Origin: Ahaetulla prasina
Lineage: Eukaryota > Chordata > Lepidosauria > Squamata > Colubridae
Assembly: GCF_028640845.1 (NCBI RefSeq)
Contig: NC_080540.1
Coordinates: 164,071,252 to 164,135,251 of the forward strand
Reading direction: 5' to 3'
Length of the DNA stretch: 64,000 nt
The notes beneath the pieces were generated by a model, which was not told the origin of the DNA, searched no databases, and saw only the letters and a program-made list of their open reading frames with translations. The position numbers and the translations under genes are program-made. Numbering within the stretch: the first letter of the stretch is position 1; every line of letters begins with the position of its first letter. Below, in pieces: positions 31,515 through 42,662 of the stretch.

Positions 31515-32440
31515 GAACTAAACAACTGATAGAATACAATAGGGTTGGAAGGAAACTTGGAGATTTTCTAATCCAACCCCCTGCTTAGGCAGGAAACCCT
31601 AATGGATCATTTCCATATATACCTTTTCCAAAAAATGATTGTCCAGTCTCTTCTTGAAAACCTCTAGTGATGGAACACCCACAACTCCTGGAGGCAAGTT
31701 ATTCCAGTGATTCTCGTTGTCAGGAAAGTTCTCTTAAATCTAGGTTGAATCTCTCTTTGATGTGATTCCATCTGTTACTTCTTATCCTGCCCTCAAGTCA
31801 GGGGTGAAATCCAGCAGGTTCTGACAGGTTCTGGAGAATCGGTAGCGGAAATTTTGAGTAGTTCAGAGAACCGGCAAATACCACCTCTGGCTGGCCCCAG
31901 AGTGGGGTGGGAATGGAGATTTTGCAGTATCCTTCTCCTGCCAGCCCCACCAAGCCACGCCTACACAACAGGTAATAAAAAAAAATTGGATTTCACCACT
32001 GCCTCATGTGCTTTGGAGCAGGCAAACTTTAAGCAAAGTTGGCTGGGGAATTCTGGGAGTTGAAGTCCTCCAGGCTTAAAATTGCCAAGGTTGGAGACCC
32101 CTGTTTTGGAGAATAAACTGACTTCCTCTTCTCTGTGACAGCCCAAGTACTGAAAGACTATCAACCTTAGTCCTTCTCTTTGTCAGACTAGACATACCTT
32201 GTTGCTTCAGTCATTCATCATAAAGTTTAGAACCTCAAAATCTTTTTTTGTGTCTTGGTCACCAGAATTGGATGCAGTTCTGTGGCATTTATATGCAATA
32301 TCTATCCCTGCTACCCATAACCTCCTTGGCTCATCTTTTCCCATTAGGGGACCAATATTTCCTTGACTTTTTTCTTGCTTCTTACATGTTGAAAGAAACT
32401 TTATTATTATTATTATTATTATTGGCATTTGTTGCAAGTC
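31515..32440 (-). mobile_element. CR1 LINE 3' region, minus strand, with two nested MITEs
   Basis: Ordered CR1 blocks: AGGGTTGGAAGGAAACTTGG, CCCCCTGCTTAGGCAGG, TTGTCCAGTCTCTTCTTG, GAGGCAAGTTATTCCAG, CTTATCCTGCCCTCA, then after a MITE TGCTTTGGAG, then GACTTCCTCTTCTCTGTGAC to ATGTTGAAAGAAAC and a TTATTA run. Nested: 31799-32001 and a palindromic-family piece at about 32023-32104. Confidence 0.8.
31799..32001. mobile_element. hAT-type MITE, 203 bp
   Basis: CAGGGGTGAAATCC to GATTTCACCACTG. Target duplication CCTCAAGT (31791-31798) / CCTCATGT (32002-32009), 7 of 8. Deleted relative to 50009-50282. Confidence 0.8.
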
Positions 32441-33649
32441 TTAGTTAATTCTGAGACCTAGCTTTCCTGAGTTCCTCCTTGTAGATTCAGGCTATTTACT
32501 GGTATGCTGTTTTAGTTCTATATTTTAGTTTATATAAACTGCATTCAGTTTATAAATCTACATAAATATAAATTACAATTCTAATTATATAAAATATAAA
32601 TTCATTTAGTCCAGCCTTATCGTTTAATCATTTACATCTTTACTGCCGGCAATTCTGCACAATGGCTTCATCGGTCTTGCAGTCACATCTTTTGTTCTGG
32701 CGTCTCTCCTCCTATTTTAATGTGGGGGTTTGGTTGTTTTTTTTAACAATTACCGTAGGCAACAGGATACACACAAGACGTTACTGACAGAATCCCCATT
32801 CAGGTCTCTGCCTGCCTTTCCAGTTGAGTGGGCGGACCCTGAGGGCAATAAACTCCACCTAGTTTCAGTTTTTCAACGCAAGGAAATCGGGAAAAACAAA
32901 TCAAGACATAGCGGTTCCTGAAGCGCTTGTCGTGGCTTCGGCTAAGCAAGGGGACGTTTGAGCAGGTATCTTCTTTTAGAGGGGTTACGGTGAGTTAAAC
33001 GGTGCGGGGTGTATGTCGGCTCCCCTCTTTTTAGCTGAGAAGCAATGGCGAAAAGTGCTCTGTTTCTGTAAAATTTTTTGTAAAAGGGCGGCTTATTTTC
33101 AAAGTAGAGTAAACCTGAAACGATTTATGAAATATTGAATTCACTCTAGTCCCTTTCGTCTCCCCTTTAACCGCCTCTCCCCCAAAACCCCCCAATCCTG
33201 CTGCGGTTAGCTGAGCTCACTTTGGAAAAATGGGGAGAATGCTTTAACTAATGCTTCAAGTCGGTGTTTTATTAATTTGTTAAAACTCTAAAGTGTCTCA
33301 TATAGAAGTCTTTTAGCTCCTCGGGTTTTGGGGTTTTGTTTTGTTTTTTCATTTACTTGTTTTATAGCCAGTCTTTACCTGATTTATTTCTCCTAGCACA
33401 AAACTTTCATCTCAGCTGGTGAGGGTAAAATAGGAGTGGTGATAAACACCATGTGGTCACCTTGAACTGCCCTTGGTTTTGGTTTGTTCAGGGATTGCCA
33501 GACCATGTAAATTGTTTCTTTTTAACTGTGGAGACAATGAATGTGGGAATGCCTGTTGAATGTCATACTTTAAACCAGCCTTCAGTCATGCCAGTGAGAT
33601 TTGAAGTTCCATGCCACTGGAGGACATTGAGTTAACAAAATGTTATGTT
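32441..33649. other. Mostly unique DNA, includes the possible 5' exon region
   Basis: Apart from the candidate at 32870-32965 I see no gene or repeat. CpG is locally higher between 32830 and 33060 than in the surrounding sequence. Confidence 0.4.
32870..32965 (+). promoter_or_regulatory. Candidate 5' noncoding exon / promoter area of the RDH16-like gene
   Basis: Exon 1 has an acceptor just before its ATG, so a noncoding exon must lie upstream. This stretch is non-repetitive, locally rich in CpG (AGCGCTTGTCG, GGCTTCGGC, GGGGACG), has an ATAAA-like box near 32848 and ends in GAGCAG followed by GTATCT, an acceptable donor. Nothing else in 32.4-35.2 kb looks better, but the exon could equally lie elsewhere. 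Inference only. Confidence 0.25.
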
Positions 33650-33880
33650 TATTTAATGTTATTTATTATCCCAGCTTTGTTATTTTTTACAAATGGCTCG
33701 AGGTGCCAAATGTGCCGAATTCTCTTCAACAACAAGCCTGTGAGGTGGGTTGGGCTGAGAGAGAATGAGTGGCTCAAGCTCACTTTGCCATCTTTCACGC
33801 CTTAAAGTGGGATTAGAATTCACCATCTCCTGGTTTTTTAGCCTGACGCCTTAACCGTTAGACCCAGCTGGCTTTCACAT
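33650..33880. repeat. MIR-like SINE
   Basis: AACAACAAGCCTGTGAGGT, GGCTGAGAGAGAATGAGTGG and CTTAACCGTTAGACCCAGCT match the same CORE-type SINE order as 24300-24485. Confidence 0.55.
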
Positions 33881-35205
33881 CAAACTGATTCTGAGATTAG
33901 GAACCCTGTCAGTGTCTTACACACAGAGCCTGGGATCCTTTGAATTGGCGGAGTAGTTAAAAGCACCAGGTTAAAAACTGGGAGGCTGGGAGTTCTAGTT
34001 CCAGCTTAGTTCACGAAGTTCGCCTTTGGGACCTTGGGACCTTCTCTCCTTCTCAGCCCCTAAGGAAGAGGCAAGGGCAATTTACTTCTGAAAATCTTGC
34101 CACGAAAACTGCAAGTTTTCTTGTTCGGGCAGATGCCAGGAGTCCGCAACTGCCCCGACAGCAACAATAATGCCCCCCCCACCCCAAAAAAGTGTGTTGA
34201 CCAGCTATCCTATTTAATCATTTAGGGGCAGGGAAAAGTATCCCTTCCTAGAACAATATTTGCAGCTTCCGTGGTCAGTGAATTGAGAGACTATATTGAA
34301 AATGGCTGCACATCTGGTGCTGTGGTTTGCAAAGATAGTATTGTTGTTTTCTCAGCGTTTCAAAGGGAACAAAACAAGACGTTACACAATTATGGCTGAC
34401 CCATTTCCCAATGAATGGTGGAGTTCAGTTAGGGTATGAATTACAACCGTAATTGTGTCTTACTTCCCCCTTGGAGAGAAAAGGGCTATTAACTCCTGCG
34501 CCAATATTTGTCATTAAATGGCCATTGTTATATGGTAGATTTATACAGAATGCCAGACAAGGTGATTAAATGACAGCTGTCTCTTAGTTTGGGCAGTAAT
34601 GTAGGCAACTGGTATCCACAAGAAGAGCAAAGCCTGCTGAGGTTTTCTGCATCCTAAAGAACTTCTCAGCTATGCTTTTTATTAATACTATATTTACTAT
34701 ATTAGTAATAAAAGTATAATTATATCAAGAGTTTATACCAGAAAACCAGTGCCGGATCTCAGTTGAGAAGAGCTGAGTTCAAAGCCTCCATTTAGCCTTG
34801 AGCCTGATTGAATGGCTTTGGGTCAATCACCTTTCTTAGCTTCACTGATTTTACAGAACGTCCACAGGGATAAAGTGGTGATGGGTGTGGTGATGGGTGT
34901 GGGTGTGGGGGTGTGGGTGGTGCAGGCATGCATGTGTGTGAGAGAGAAGAGATTCATGCATCATCTGTCAAGTAGGAAAGTAATATAATAGTATGCGGGG
35001 GGTCTTTACCATACTCTATAACAGAAAGCAATGTAATTCAACAAGGGAGGAGTCCCTTGCTGAAGTCTACGTTGTGTATTCTTGGCCAAATGTCACCTTT
35101 CAGCTGGGGATTTTAAAGTTATGGCTCACCCACTTTGTTGCTCTTCTATGTAAGGTCAGATTAGCAGAGAAAATCTCCCTCTCTTCCTCCCATTCTGTCT
35201 CTGTC
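33881..35205. other. No recognised gene; unique DNA
   Basis: Contains a short (TGGG/GTGG) stretch around 34880-34920. Otherwise nothing that I can support. Confidence 0.4.
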
Positions 35206-35209
35206 TGAG

Positions 35210-35265
35210 TGTCTCTCTCTCTGTCCCCCCCATCTATCTACCTACCTATCTACCTACCTACCTAC

Positions 35266-35352
<87 letters not shown>

Positions 35353-35354
35353 CC

Positions 35355-35385
<31 letters not shown>

Positions 35386-35600
35386 ATCATTATTATATTT
35401 ATCTATCTTATAGATTGATCTGTATCTTATAGATATCTCATTTATCTATCATCTATCTATCTATCATCATTATTATATCTATCTATCTACCTACCTATCT
35501 ACCTCTCTCTCTCTCTCTCATCTATCTATCTCTATCATCATTCTATCTATCTATCTAGATATCCATCTATCTATCGATATCTCATCTAACATCTATCACC
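35210..35600. repeat. ATCT (GATA) and TC microsatellite array
   Basis: About 390 bp of ATCT units interspersed with ACCT, TC and ATCATT variants; GATA on the minus strand. Directly abuts the 5' end of the L2-type LINE at 35605. Confidence 0.95.
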
Positions 35601-35604
35601 TATC

Positions 35605-38600
35605 TTGTGGGGTTTTTTAGAGAGGGAATTTTTAAGGGGTGGGAGGGTAAGGGCGGGTAATGGGGGTAACCCGTCGGGTAGGGGGCCAGTTCCTGCACAT
35701 GCTCGTGGCGGGTTTTCTCTATCAGGTTCGGAGGTTAGGGGGGAGGAGTGTTCCTATCTGTGAGGTGGTTCTATCGACACGGTAAGTGGGAGAGGCAGGT
35801 ATGGCGAGCGAGGTCATATCAAGTTCCGGGAGGCGTGCTCGATGTCTGAAAGCGATCACGCTCCGACCCCTTGGACTTTCCGTTCCCGGATGGTCAGGAT
35901 CCTCAGAGCTTGGGCCTTGATTGATGTTGTGCAATGCCGGTCCGTGGTGAACAAAGCCCCTTGTCTGTGATCTTATACAGGGGTTCCGCGGACCTTATGG
36001 GCATTACGGAGACCTGGTTGGGCACTGAAGGGGTGTGCCCTTGTTGAGATGTGCCCGCGGGTTTCCGTGCATTCCATCAGCCGAGGCCCAGGGTAGGGGT
36101 GGGGGTGGCGGTTGTGATTAGAGAGTCTAGAGCCGAGGAGACCACTGTACCTCAGATTGCGGGTGCGAATCCCTCTTTGTGAGATGGGGTCGTGGGTGTC
36201 AGATGGGTTTGCTGATCACGTACCTGGCTCCTTGCTGCGTGACAGCTGCCTGCCCGAGCTCCTGGAGGTGCTGGCTGGGGTGGCAGTTGAGACCCCAGAC
36301 TTTTAGTCATGGGGACTTTAACTTGCCATCTTCCGGCTCGTCATCGGACGGCAGCTCGGGAGTTCGGCTTCCATGACAGCCTTGGACCTGACCCAAGTAG
36401 TTGATGGCCCTACTCACATTGGGGTGGCACTCTGGACCTGATTTTCTCTCTGGTCAGTGGTTGAGAGATCTGGACTTAAAGGAAATAGTCATTGAACCTT
36501 TGTCATGGTCAGATCACTCTCTTCTTGCCTGGACTTTCTGACCGCCATTCACCACCGCAGGAGGCGGAGCCGACACGTTGGTTCCGTCCCAGGCGCCTGA
36601 TGGACGGATGGGTTCGGACGGAGCTTGGGCCATTTCCTGAGGTCTGGCTCACGGCTCGGCTGAGGAACTTGTTGCGGCCTGGGAGCGGGCGCGGCGGGGA
36701 CACCGTGTCGTGCCTTTGCGACCTCTGACCCGGCGCAGGTCCCAAACGGCTCCTTGGTTCTCCGAGGAGCTGAGAGGATGAGCGTCGGAGAAGGCGCCTA
36801 GAGTTCCTGGAGGTCTGGCCGTTCGAAGCTGATCGGACACTAGTGAAGTCCTATACTAGGACTTACCTGGCATTGAGAAGCGAGGCGTAGCTCGCCTCCT
36901 CCCTCATTGCATCGGCAGATAACCGCCCAGCCGCCCTGTTTGGGTGACGCCCCTCCTACACCAGGGGGCGGGATGACCCGTTGCAGGGGACGTGCTGAGG
37001 AGTTTATGATTATCTATCGATAAAATCGTTCAACCGGGATGGTTTGGACCAAGATTGCGGTGATCGGTGAGATGCTCGAGGGTGGTCTTGGCGATATTGT
37101 TTGGGATGAGTTTGACCCTGTGGCTCCGAGGACATGGACAGGTTGCTGGGTAGGCTGAATGCCACCACATGTTTACTGGACCCGTGCCCCTCCTGGCTGG
37201 TGCTGGCCACTCAGGAGGTGACACGAGGCTGGCTCAGGCGATTCGACCGCTTCTTTGGTGGAGGTGTCTTCCGCCGCCTTGAAAGAGGCGGTGGTGAGGC
37301 CCCTCCTTAAGAAGCCTTCCTGGACCCGGCTGTTTTAGGTAATTATCGTCGGTCTCCAACCTTCGCGCTTGGCGAAGGTTGTAGAAATATGGTGGCATAT
37401 CAGTTTCCTTGCACCTGGATGAAACTGTCTATCTAGACCCGTTCAGTCCGGTTTCGGTCCGGTTACAGCACGGAGGCGGCTTTGGTCGCGTTGGTGGATG
37501 ATCTCTGGAGGGCCAGGGATAGGGTTGTTCCTCTGCCCTGGTCCTATTAGATCTCTCAGCGGCTTCGATACCATCGACCATGGTATCCTGCTGCGCCGGT
37601 TGGAGGATTGGGAGTGGGAGGCACCGTTTATCGGTGGTTCTCCCCCTATCTCTGACCGGTCGCAGTCGGTGTTGACAGGGGGGCAGAGGTCGGCTCCGAG
37701 GCGCCTCACTTGTGGGGTGCCGCCGGGGGCGATCCTCTCCCCCCCTCTGTTTAACATCTACATGAGGGCGCTGGGTGAGATCATCAGTGGTTTCGTGTGA
37801 AGTACCAGCTGTATGCGGATGACACCCAGCTGTACTTTTCTACACCGGACCACCCCAACGGTTATCAAGTGCTGTCCCGGTGTCTGGAGGCCATACGGGT
37901 CTGGATGGGGAGAAACAGGCTCAAGCTCAATCCCGCCAAGACAGAGTGGCTGTGGATGCGGCATCCCGGTACAGTCAGCTAAATCATGGCTGACCATCGG
38001 TGGCGAGTCATTGGCCCGATGGAGAGGGTTCGCAACTTAGGCGTCCTCCTGGACGAACGGCTGTCTCTAGAAGATCATCTGACGGCCGTCTCCAGGAGAG
38101 CGTTCTACCAGGTTCGCCTGGTACGCCAGTTGCGCCTTTCTGGACGGGATGCCCTATGCACGGTCACTCACGCACTCGTGACGTCTCGCCTGGATTACTG
38201 CAATGCTCTCTACATGGGGCTGCCCTTGAAGGGCATCCGGAGGCTACAGTTAGTCAGAATGCGGCTGCGCGGGTGATAGATGGAGCCCCTCGTGGCTCCC
38301 GCATAACACCCATCCTGCGCAGACTGCACTGGCTGCCTGTGGCCTTCCGGGTGCGCTTCAAGGTTTTGGTGACCACCTTTAAAGCGCTCCATGGCATTGG
38401 GCCGGGTTATTTACGGGACCGCCTACTGCTACCGAATACCTCTCACCGACCCGTGCGCTCTCACAGAGAGGGTCTCCTCAGGGTGCCGTCAGCGAGGCAA
38501 TGTCGTCTGGCGACGCCCAGGGGAAGGGCCTTCTCTGTGGGGGCTCCCACCCTTTGGAACGAACTACCCCCCGGACTCCGTCAGCTTCCGGACCTTCGGA

Positions 38601-38769
38601 CCTTCCGCCGCGGGCTTAAAACATACTTATTTAATTGTGCAGGACTGAGCTAGATTTTAAATTTATGGGTTTTAATTGGGTTTTATTTGTATGTTTTAAT
38701 TAACGGGCTTTTTGAATAAGTTTTTTAATGGTTTTTATACTGTATTTATGTGTTTTAAGTGCCTGTAAA
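35605..38769 (+). mobile_element. Long L2-type LINE (endonuclease + RT), 3' end displaced
   Basis: Endonuclease motifs DFNLPS and WSDHSLL-like near 36320-36530; RT near 37100-37990 (RPLLKK-like, LLDLSAAFDTIDH-like, CGVPPGAILSPPLFNIYM, KYQLYADDTQLYFS); the last 217 codons open at 38000-38653 ([57 protein letters not shown]). The 3' UTR is cut at GCCTGTAAAC (38769) by duplication copy A and recurs, complete with CCGCCCTGAGTCCTTCGGGA and an AAAT tail, at 41482-41735. Known role of the proteins: target-primed reverse transcription. Confidence 0.88.
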
Positions 38770-39016
38770 CACAGCAGATAAAAAAGCATTGAAAGATAAT
38801 GACATCCTCGTCATAGTCCAGCTGTTCGGCTTGGGGTAGAGTGGGAACTCTTTAGCCACTGTGGTTTGTAAAACATGGGTTATAGTATAGCTTGTGTGAA
38901 TCCAAGCATGTGGTTTATTCAATAAACAATTGTTTATGGATTATTCTCTCCTCTAATGATAATCTGACATTTCCAGTAACGTTCTTCTCTTCCAGCCACA
39001 GAAGGATTAGAAGACC

Positions 39017-39329
39017 ATGTGGTTTTATGTGGTGGCCTTGCTGGGGTTCTATTTCCTGTTCCGTTGGTACCGTGAAAAACAGATTTTGCCAAACCTGACA
39101 GAGAAATATGTCTTCATAACTGGCTGTGACTCTGGATTTGGCAATCTCCTGGCTCGGCAGTTGGATGCGAAAGGCCTTCGGGTCTTGGCAGGTTGTCTGA
39201 CCCAGCAGGGTGCAGAAAAGCTGAAAGAAGCCACTTCAGAACGGTTGCAGACCAACCTCATAGATGTCAGCAGCACAGAAGATTTGGACAAAGCAACGAA
39301 ATGGGTGAAAAGCCAAGTAGGAGACAAAG
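39017..39329 (+). CDS. RDH16-like: RDH16-like coding exon 1, upstream copy (1A)
   Basis: Encodes residues 1-104 plus the first base of codon 105: N-terminal membrane anchor, first beta strand and the TGCDSGFG cofactor loop. The ATG is preceded by a 21-nt leader and a good acceptor (pyrimidine-rich tract, AG at 38994-38995), so exon 1 is not transcript-initial. The donor after GACAAAG is GTTGGC, a weak match to consensus. It differs from copy 1B by two silent changes in the coding region (GAT/GAC for Asp83, GTA/GTT for Val101). No exon 2 follows before copy 1B, so 1A is either an alternative first coding exon, a dead duplicate, or an assembly duplicate. Confidence 0.8.
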
Positions 39330-39434
39330 GTTGGCACAGAATTCAGGCAGTCTTGGGTTTTCTTTAGGGTTTGACTAAAAATGGAATAATATTTCTTCTT
39401 GTGTAAATTAGGGTGAATTTTTCGAAGGTTAGGC

Positions 39435-40161
39435 CAGGGGTGAAATCTAATTTTTTTTTGCTACCGGTTCTGTGGGCGTGGCTTGGTGGGCGTGGCTTGG
39501 TGGGCATGGGTCATGTGACTGGGTGGGTGTGGCTATGTGACTGGGGGATCAAAAGACACAAACTCACTAACGATGTCCTGCTGGAGCAGGGTTGGACTAG
39601 ATCAGAGGTCTCCAACCTTGGCCACTTTAAGAATTATGGACTTCAACTCCCAGAGTTCTAGGAGTTGAAGTCCACAAGTCTTAAAATGCCCAAGGTTGGA
39701 GACCCCTGGACTAGATGACCTCCAGGTCCCTTCCAGCCTCTGAAGCTGCGTCTAGTGCCAGGTTTGTATTCCTTCCTTCCTCTCCTTCCTTCCCTGCCTC
39801 CCTCCCTCCTTTCTCTCTCTCTTAAAAACGACCCCCCACACCCCGTTTACCTCCCAGCCTACCTGAAGCCTGCTAGCCACACCAAAAACGGGGGGTGGAG
39901 TTCGTTTTCCTGCTGGGAGAGCGGACTCCCCTTTTGTTAGCACCCAGCTGAGCCGCACGATCATCAGAGGCTTTTTTTTTTTCTTTTAAAAGCTTTTTTT
40001 ATCAGAAGAAAAAATGCTTTTAAAAAAAACCCTCTGATGATCGCGCGGCTCAGCTGGGAATGGGGGGGGGGCTGGAATTTTTGCTACCAGTTCTCTGAAC
40101 TACCTGCCACCATTGCTACCAGATCGGGTGATCTGGTACGAACCGGGAGCATTTCACCCCG
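39435..40161. mobile_element. hAT-like non-autonomous element (727 bp), copy A
   Basis: CAGGGGTGAAATCTAA start, GAGCATTTCACCCCG end; flanks GGTTAGGC (39427-39434) and GGTTAGCC (40162-40169), 7 of 8. Encloses a CR1-like piece, the palindromic MITE at 39603-39708, a TTCC-rich tract and a large inverted repeat (about 39943-40058). Confidence 0.7.
39603..39708. mobile_element. Palindromic MITE with perfect 8-bp target duplication
   Basis: CAGAGGTCTCCAACCTTGG to CCAAGGTTGGAGACCCCTG, arms complementary around a centre near GAGTTCTAGGAG. GACTAGAT at 39595-39602 and 39709-39716. Confidence 0.9.
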
Positions 40162-41284
40162 GGTTAGCCCCACTTTTCGTGACAACAGGCCTCTGAAACT
40201 GATACATTTTTAAAAAAAAGATACTAAGCAGGAGTTTTTGAGTCTAGTTTCTCTATGTCTGAAGTCCATTTTTTTAATCTCATCTCTACACATTGCCACT
40301 CTGTACATATTGGGCAATGTGACTGTTGCACTGACTCTTCTTTCAATGGAAAATGTTCCTTAATACGGTATGTATCAAAGGCAAGAGTTACTGGTACTAA
40401 ACTGGACAGAACTGTTACCCTAATACGCTCCAGGTGTTTTAGACTCCCATCAGCCTGAGTACAGACGAGGGCAAACAATTACCGGAGTTGTCCAGAAACC
40501 CCCTGCAAGTTGCTTGCCCTGCACTACATACAATTTTGTTCTTGCTCATTGTGTCTTCTGAGGTTGCGACTGATCTTTCTTCTCACAAGCGGCTTCAGGA
40601 AATGGTAATTGCACATTGTGTAAGTTCTATGCAGCTCCAACCAAGACAGCCATATGTTAGCAACATCAGAAAAACTCAATTTTTCCCTTGTCCCACTAAT
40701 CTTGAAATATAGTACATACATTCCATAAGATTAGCCTTCACTTTTTATTAGCATTTGCAGGCTTCAGTGCTAAATTCAATGAGCATTTCCTGTCTCGGTT
40801 CATGGTAATTGTATAACAGTTAATTGTTATGTCATGGCATTTATGGTGTGATCTTGGCCAAGGTGTCCCTCCAAGGTGGCCTTCCAACCTCAAAAATTAA
40901 ACATAGAAATCCATTAATTTTTGGATAAAACAAAGCTGGCCATATCAAAAGCCAGTTTTCTTTGTTTTATCCAGAAAAGAACATACCAGCCTAAATATTG
41001 ATGTGGTTTTGCTTGCCCATTCAGATTCAATGCTAGCTGTTCAATTCAATTGATTGATACGCATCAATTAGTATTTTTGTTATCAATAGTAGCAATTGCC
41101 TTGGATAGCAACCATTTGCAGTTATGATGATAATGAAAAAGCAATTTTGTAGCCAGTGCCTGTATTTGCAACTTTCACAGGACATAAGAACATAAGCGCA
41201 GTGGTGATCTCACTTAGTGACTGCTTCTCTTAACAATCAACTTGTCCATCTCAATTTTTTTCAAGGTCTTCTCTGGCCTTTATT

Positions 41285-41480
41285 ATTTTTTATAAATGAC
41301 TGAAGACACTGAACATACTGTACCTAATGTTCCTACCTTTTCTGCTTTTCCCCACAACAACCCTGTGAGGTGAATTGAACTCAGAGACAGCTGAGTGAGC
41401 CAGCTGGTTTTCATATCATCAGGACTAGAATTCACATCTTGTGGTTTCTAATATGGTGCCATAAGCACTAAACCAGATTT
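41285..41480. repeat. MIR-like SINE in duplication copy A
   Basis: ACAACAACCCTGTGAGGTG, GTGAGCCAGCTGGTTTTC and ATAAGCACTAAACCAG. The same element occurs in copy B at 44640-44835. Confidence 0.5.
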
Positions 41481-41481
41481 T

Positions 41482-41735
<254 letters not shown>

Positions 41736-41995
41736 CTATATCATCATTATTATCTCTATCTATCTATCTAGATATCTATCTAGATATCTCATCTATCTAT
41801 CTATCTAGATATCTCATCTATCTATCTATCTAGCTCTATCATTATATCTATCTAGATATCTCATCTATCTATCTATCTAGATATCTATCTAGATATCTCA
41901 TCTATCTATCTATCTAGATATCTCATCTATCTATCTATCTAGCTCTATCATTATATCTATCTATCTATCTGTCTATCTCTATCATGATTATCTAT
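41736..41995. repeat. ATCT/AGAT (GATA-type) microsatellite array
   Basis: Higher-order pattern: blocks of ATCT units separated by AGATATCT and AGCTCTATCATT spacers, repeated about four times. Confidence 0.95.
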
Positions 41996-42349
41996 CATCT
42001 ACCTACCTACATGTTTCATTTGCCACCCATCTCGTATCCAACAACTCTGGGCAGCTTACAATATAGCAACACTGAAAACATTAAAATAATTCATTATAAA
42101 AACACAGCAGATAAAAAAGCATTGAAAGATAATGACATCCTCGTCATCGTCCAGCTGTTCGGCTTGGGGTAGAGTGGGAACTCTTTAGCCACTGTGGTTT
42201 GTAAAACATGGGTTATAGTATAGCTTGTGTGAATCCAAGCATGTGGTTTATTCAATAAACAATTGTTTATGGATTATTCTCTCCTCTAATGATAATCTGA
42301 CATTTCCAGTAACGTTCTTCTCTTCCAGCCACAGAAGGATTAGAAGACC

Positions 42350-42662
42350 ATGTGGTTTTATGTGGTGGCCTTGCTGGGGTTCTATTTCCTGTTCCGTTGG
42401 TACCGTGAAAAACAGATTTTGCCAAACCTGACAGAGAAATATGTCTTCATAACTGGCTGTGACTCTGGATTTGGCAATCTCCTGGCTCGGCAGTTGGATG
42501 CGAAAGGCCTTCGGGTCTTGGCAGGTTGTCTGACCCAGCAGGGTGCAGAAAAGCTGAAAGAAGCCACTTCAGAACGGTTGCAGACCAACCTCATAGACGT
42601 CAGCAGCACAGAAGATTTGGACAAAGCAACGAAATGGGTGAAAAGCCAAGTTGGAGACAAAG
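42350..42662 (+). CDS. RDH16-like: RDH16-like coding exon 1, downstream copy (1B)
   Basis: Same structure as copy 1A, offset exactly 3333 bp, with acceptor AG at 42327-42328 and donor starting at 42663. It is the copy nearest exon 2 (intron 1 then spans 42663-47030) and sits in what looks like the ancestral context, because the flank to its left (42000-42099) is unique while the left flank of 1A is the inside of an L2 element. That makes 1B the likelier original. Confidence 0.85.

Noticed and set aside
35209..35418. 69-codon frame rich in Tyr-Leu-Ser-Ile
   Set aside because: Pure ATCT/TC microsatellite; no codon structure.
40224..40478. 84-codon minus-strand frame present in both duplication copies
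   Set aside because: Conservation is explained by the recent duplication; no homology motif, and two alternative frames are equally open.
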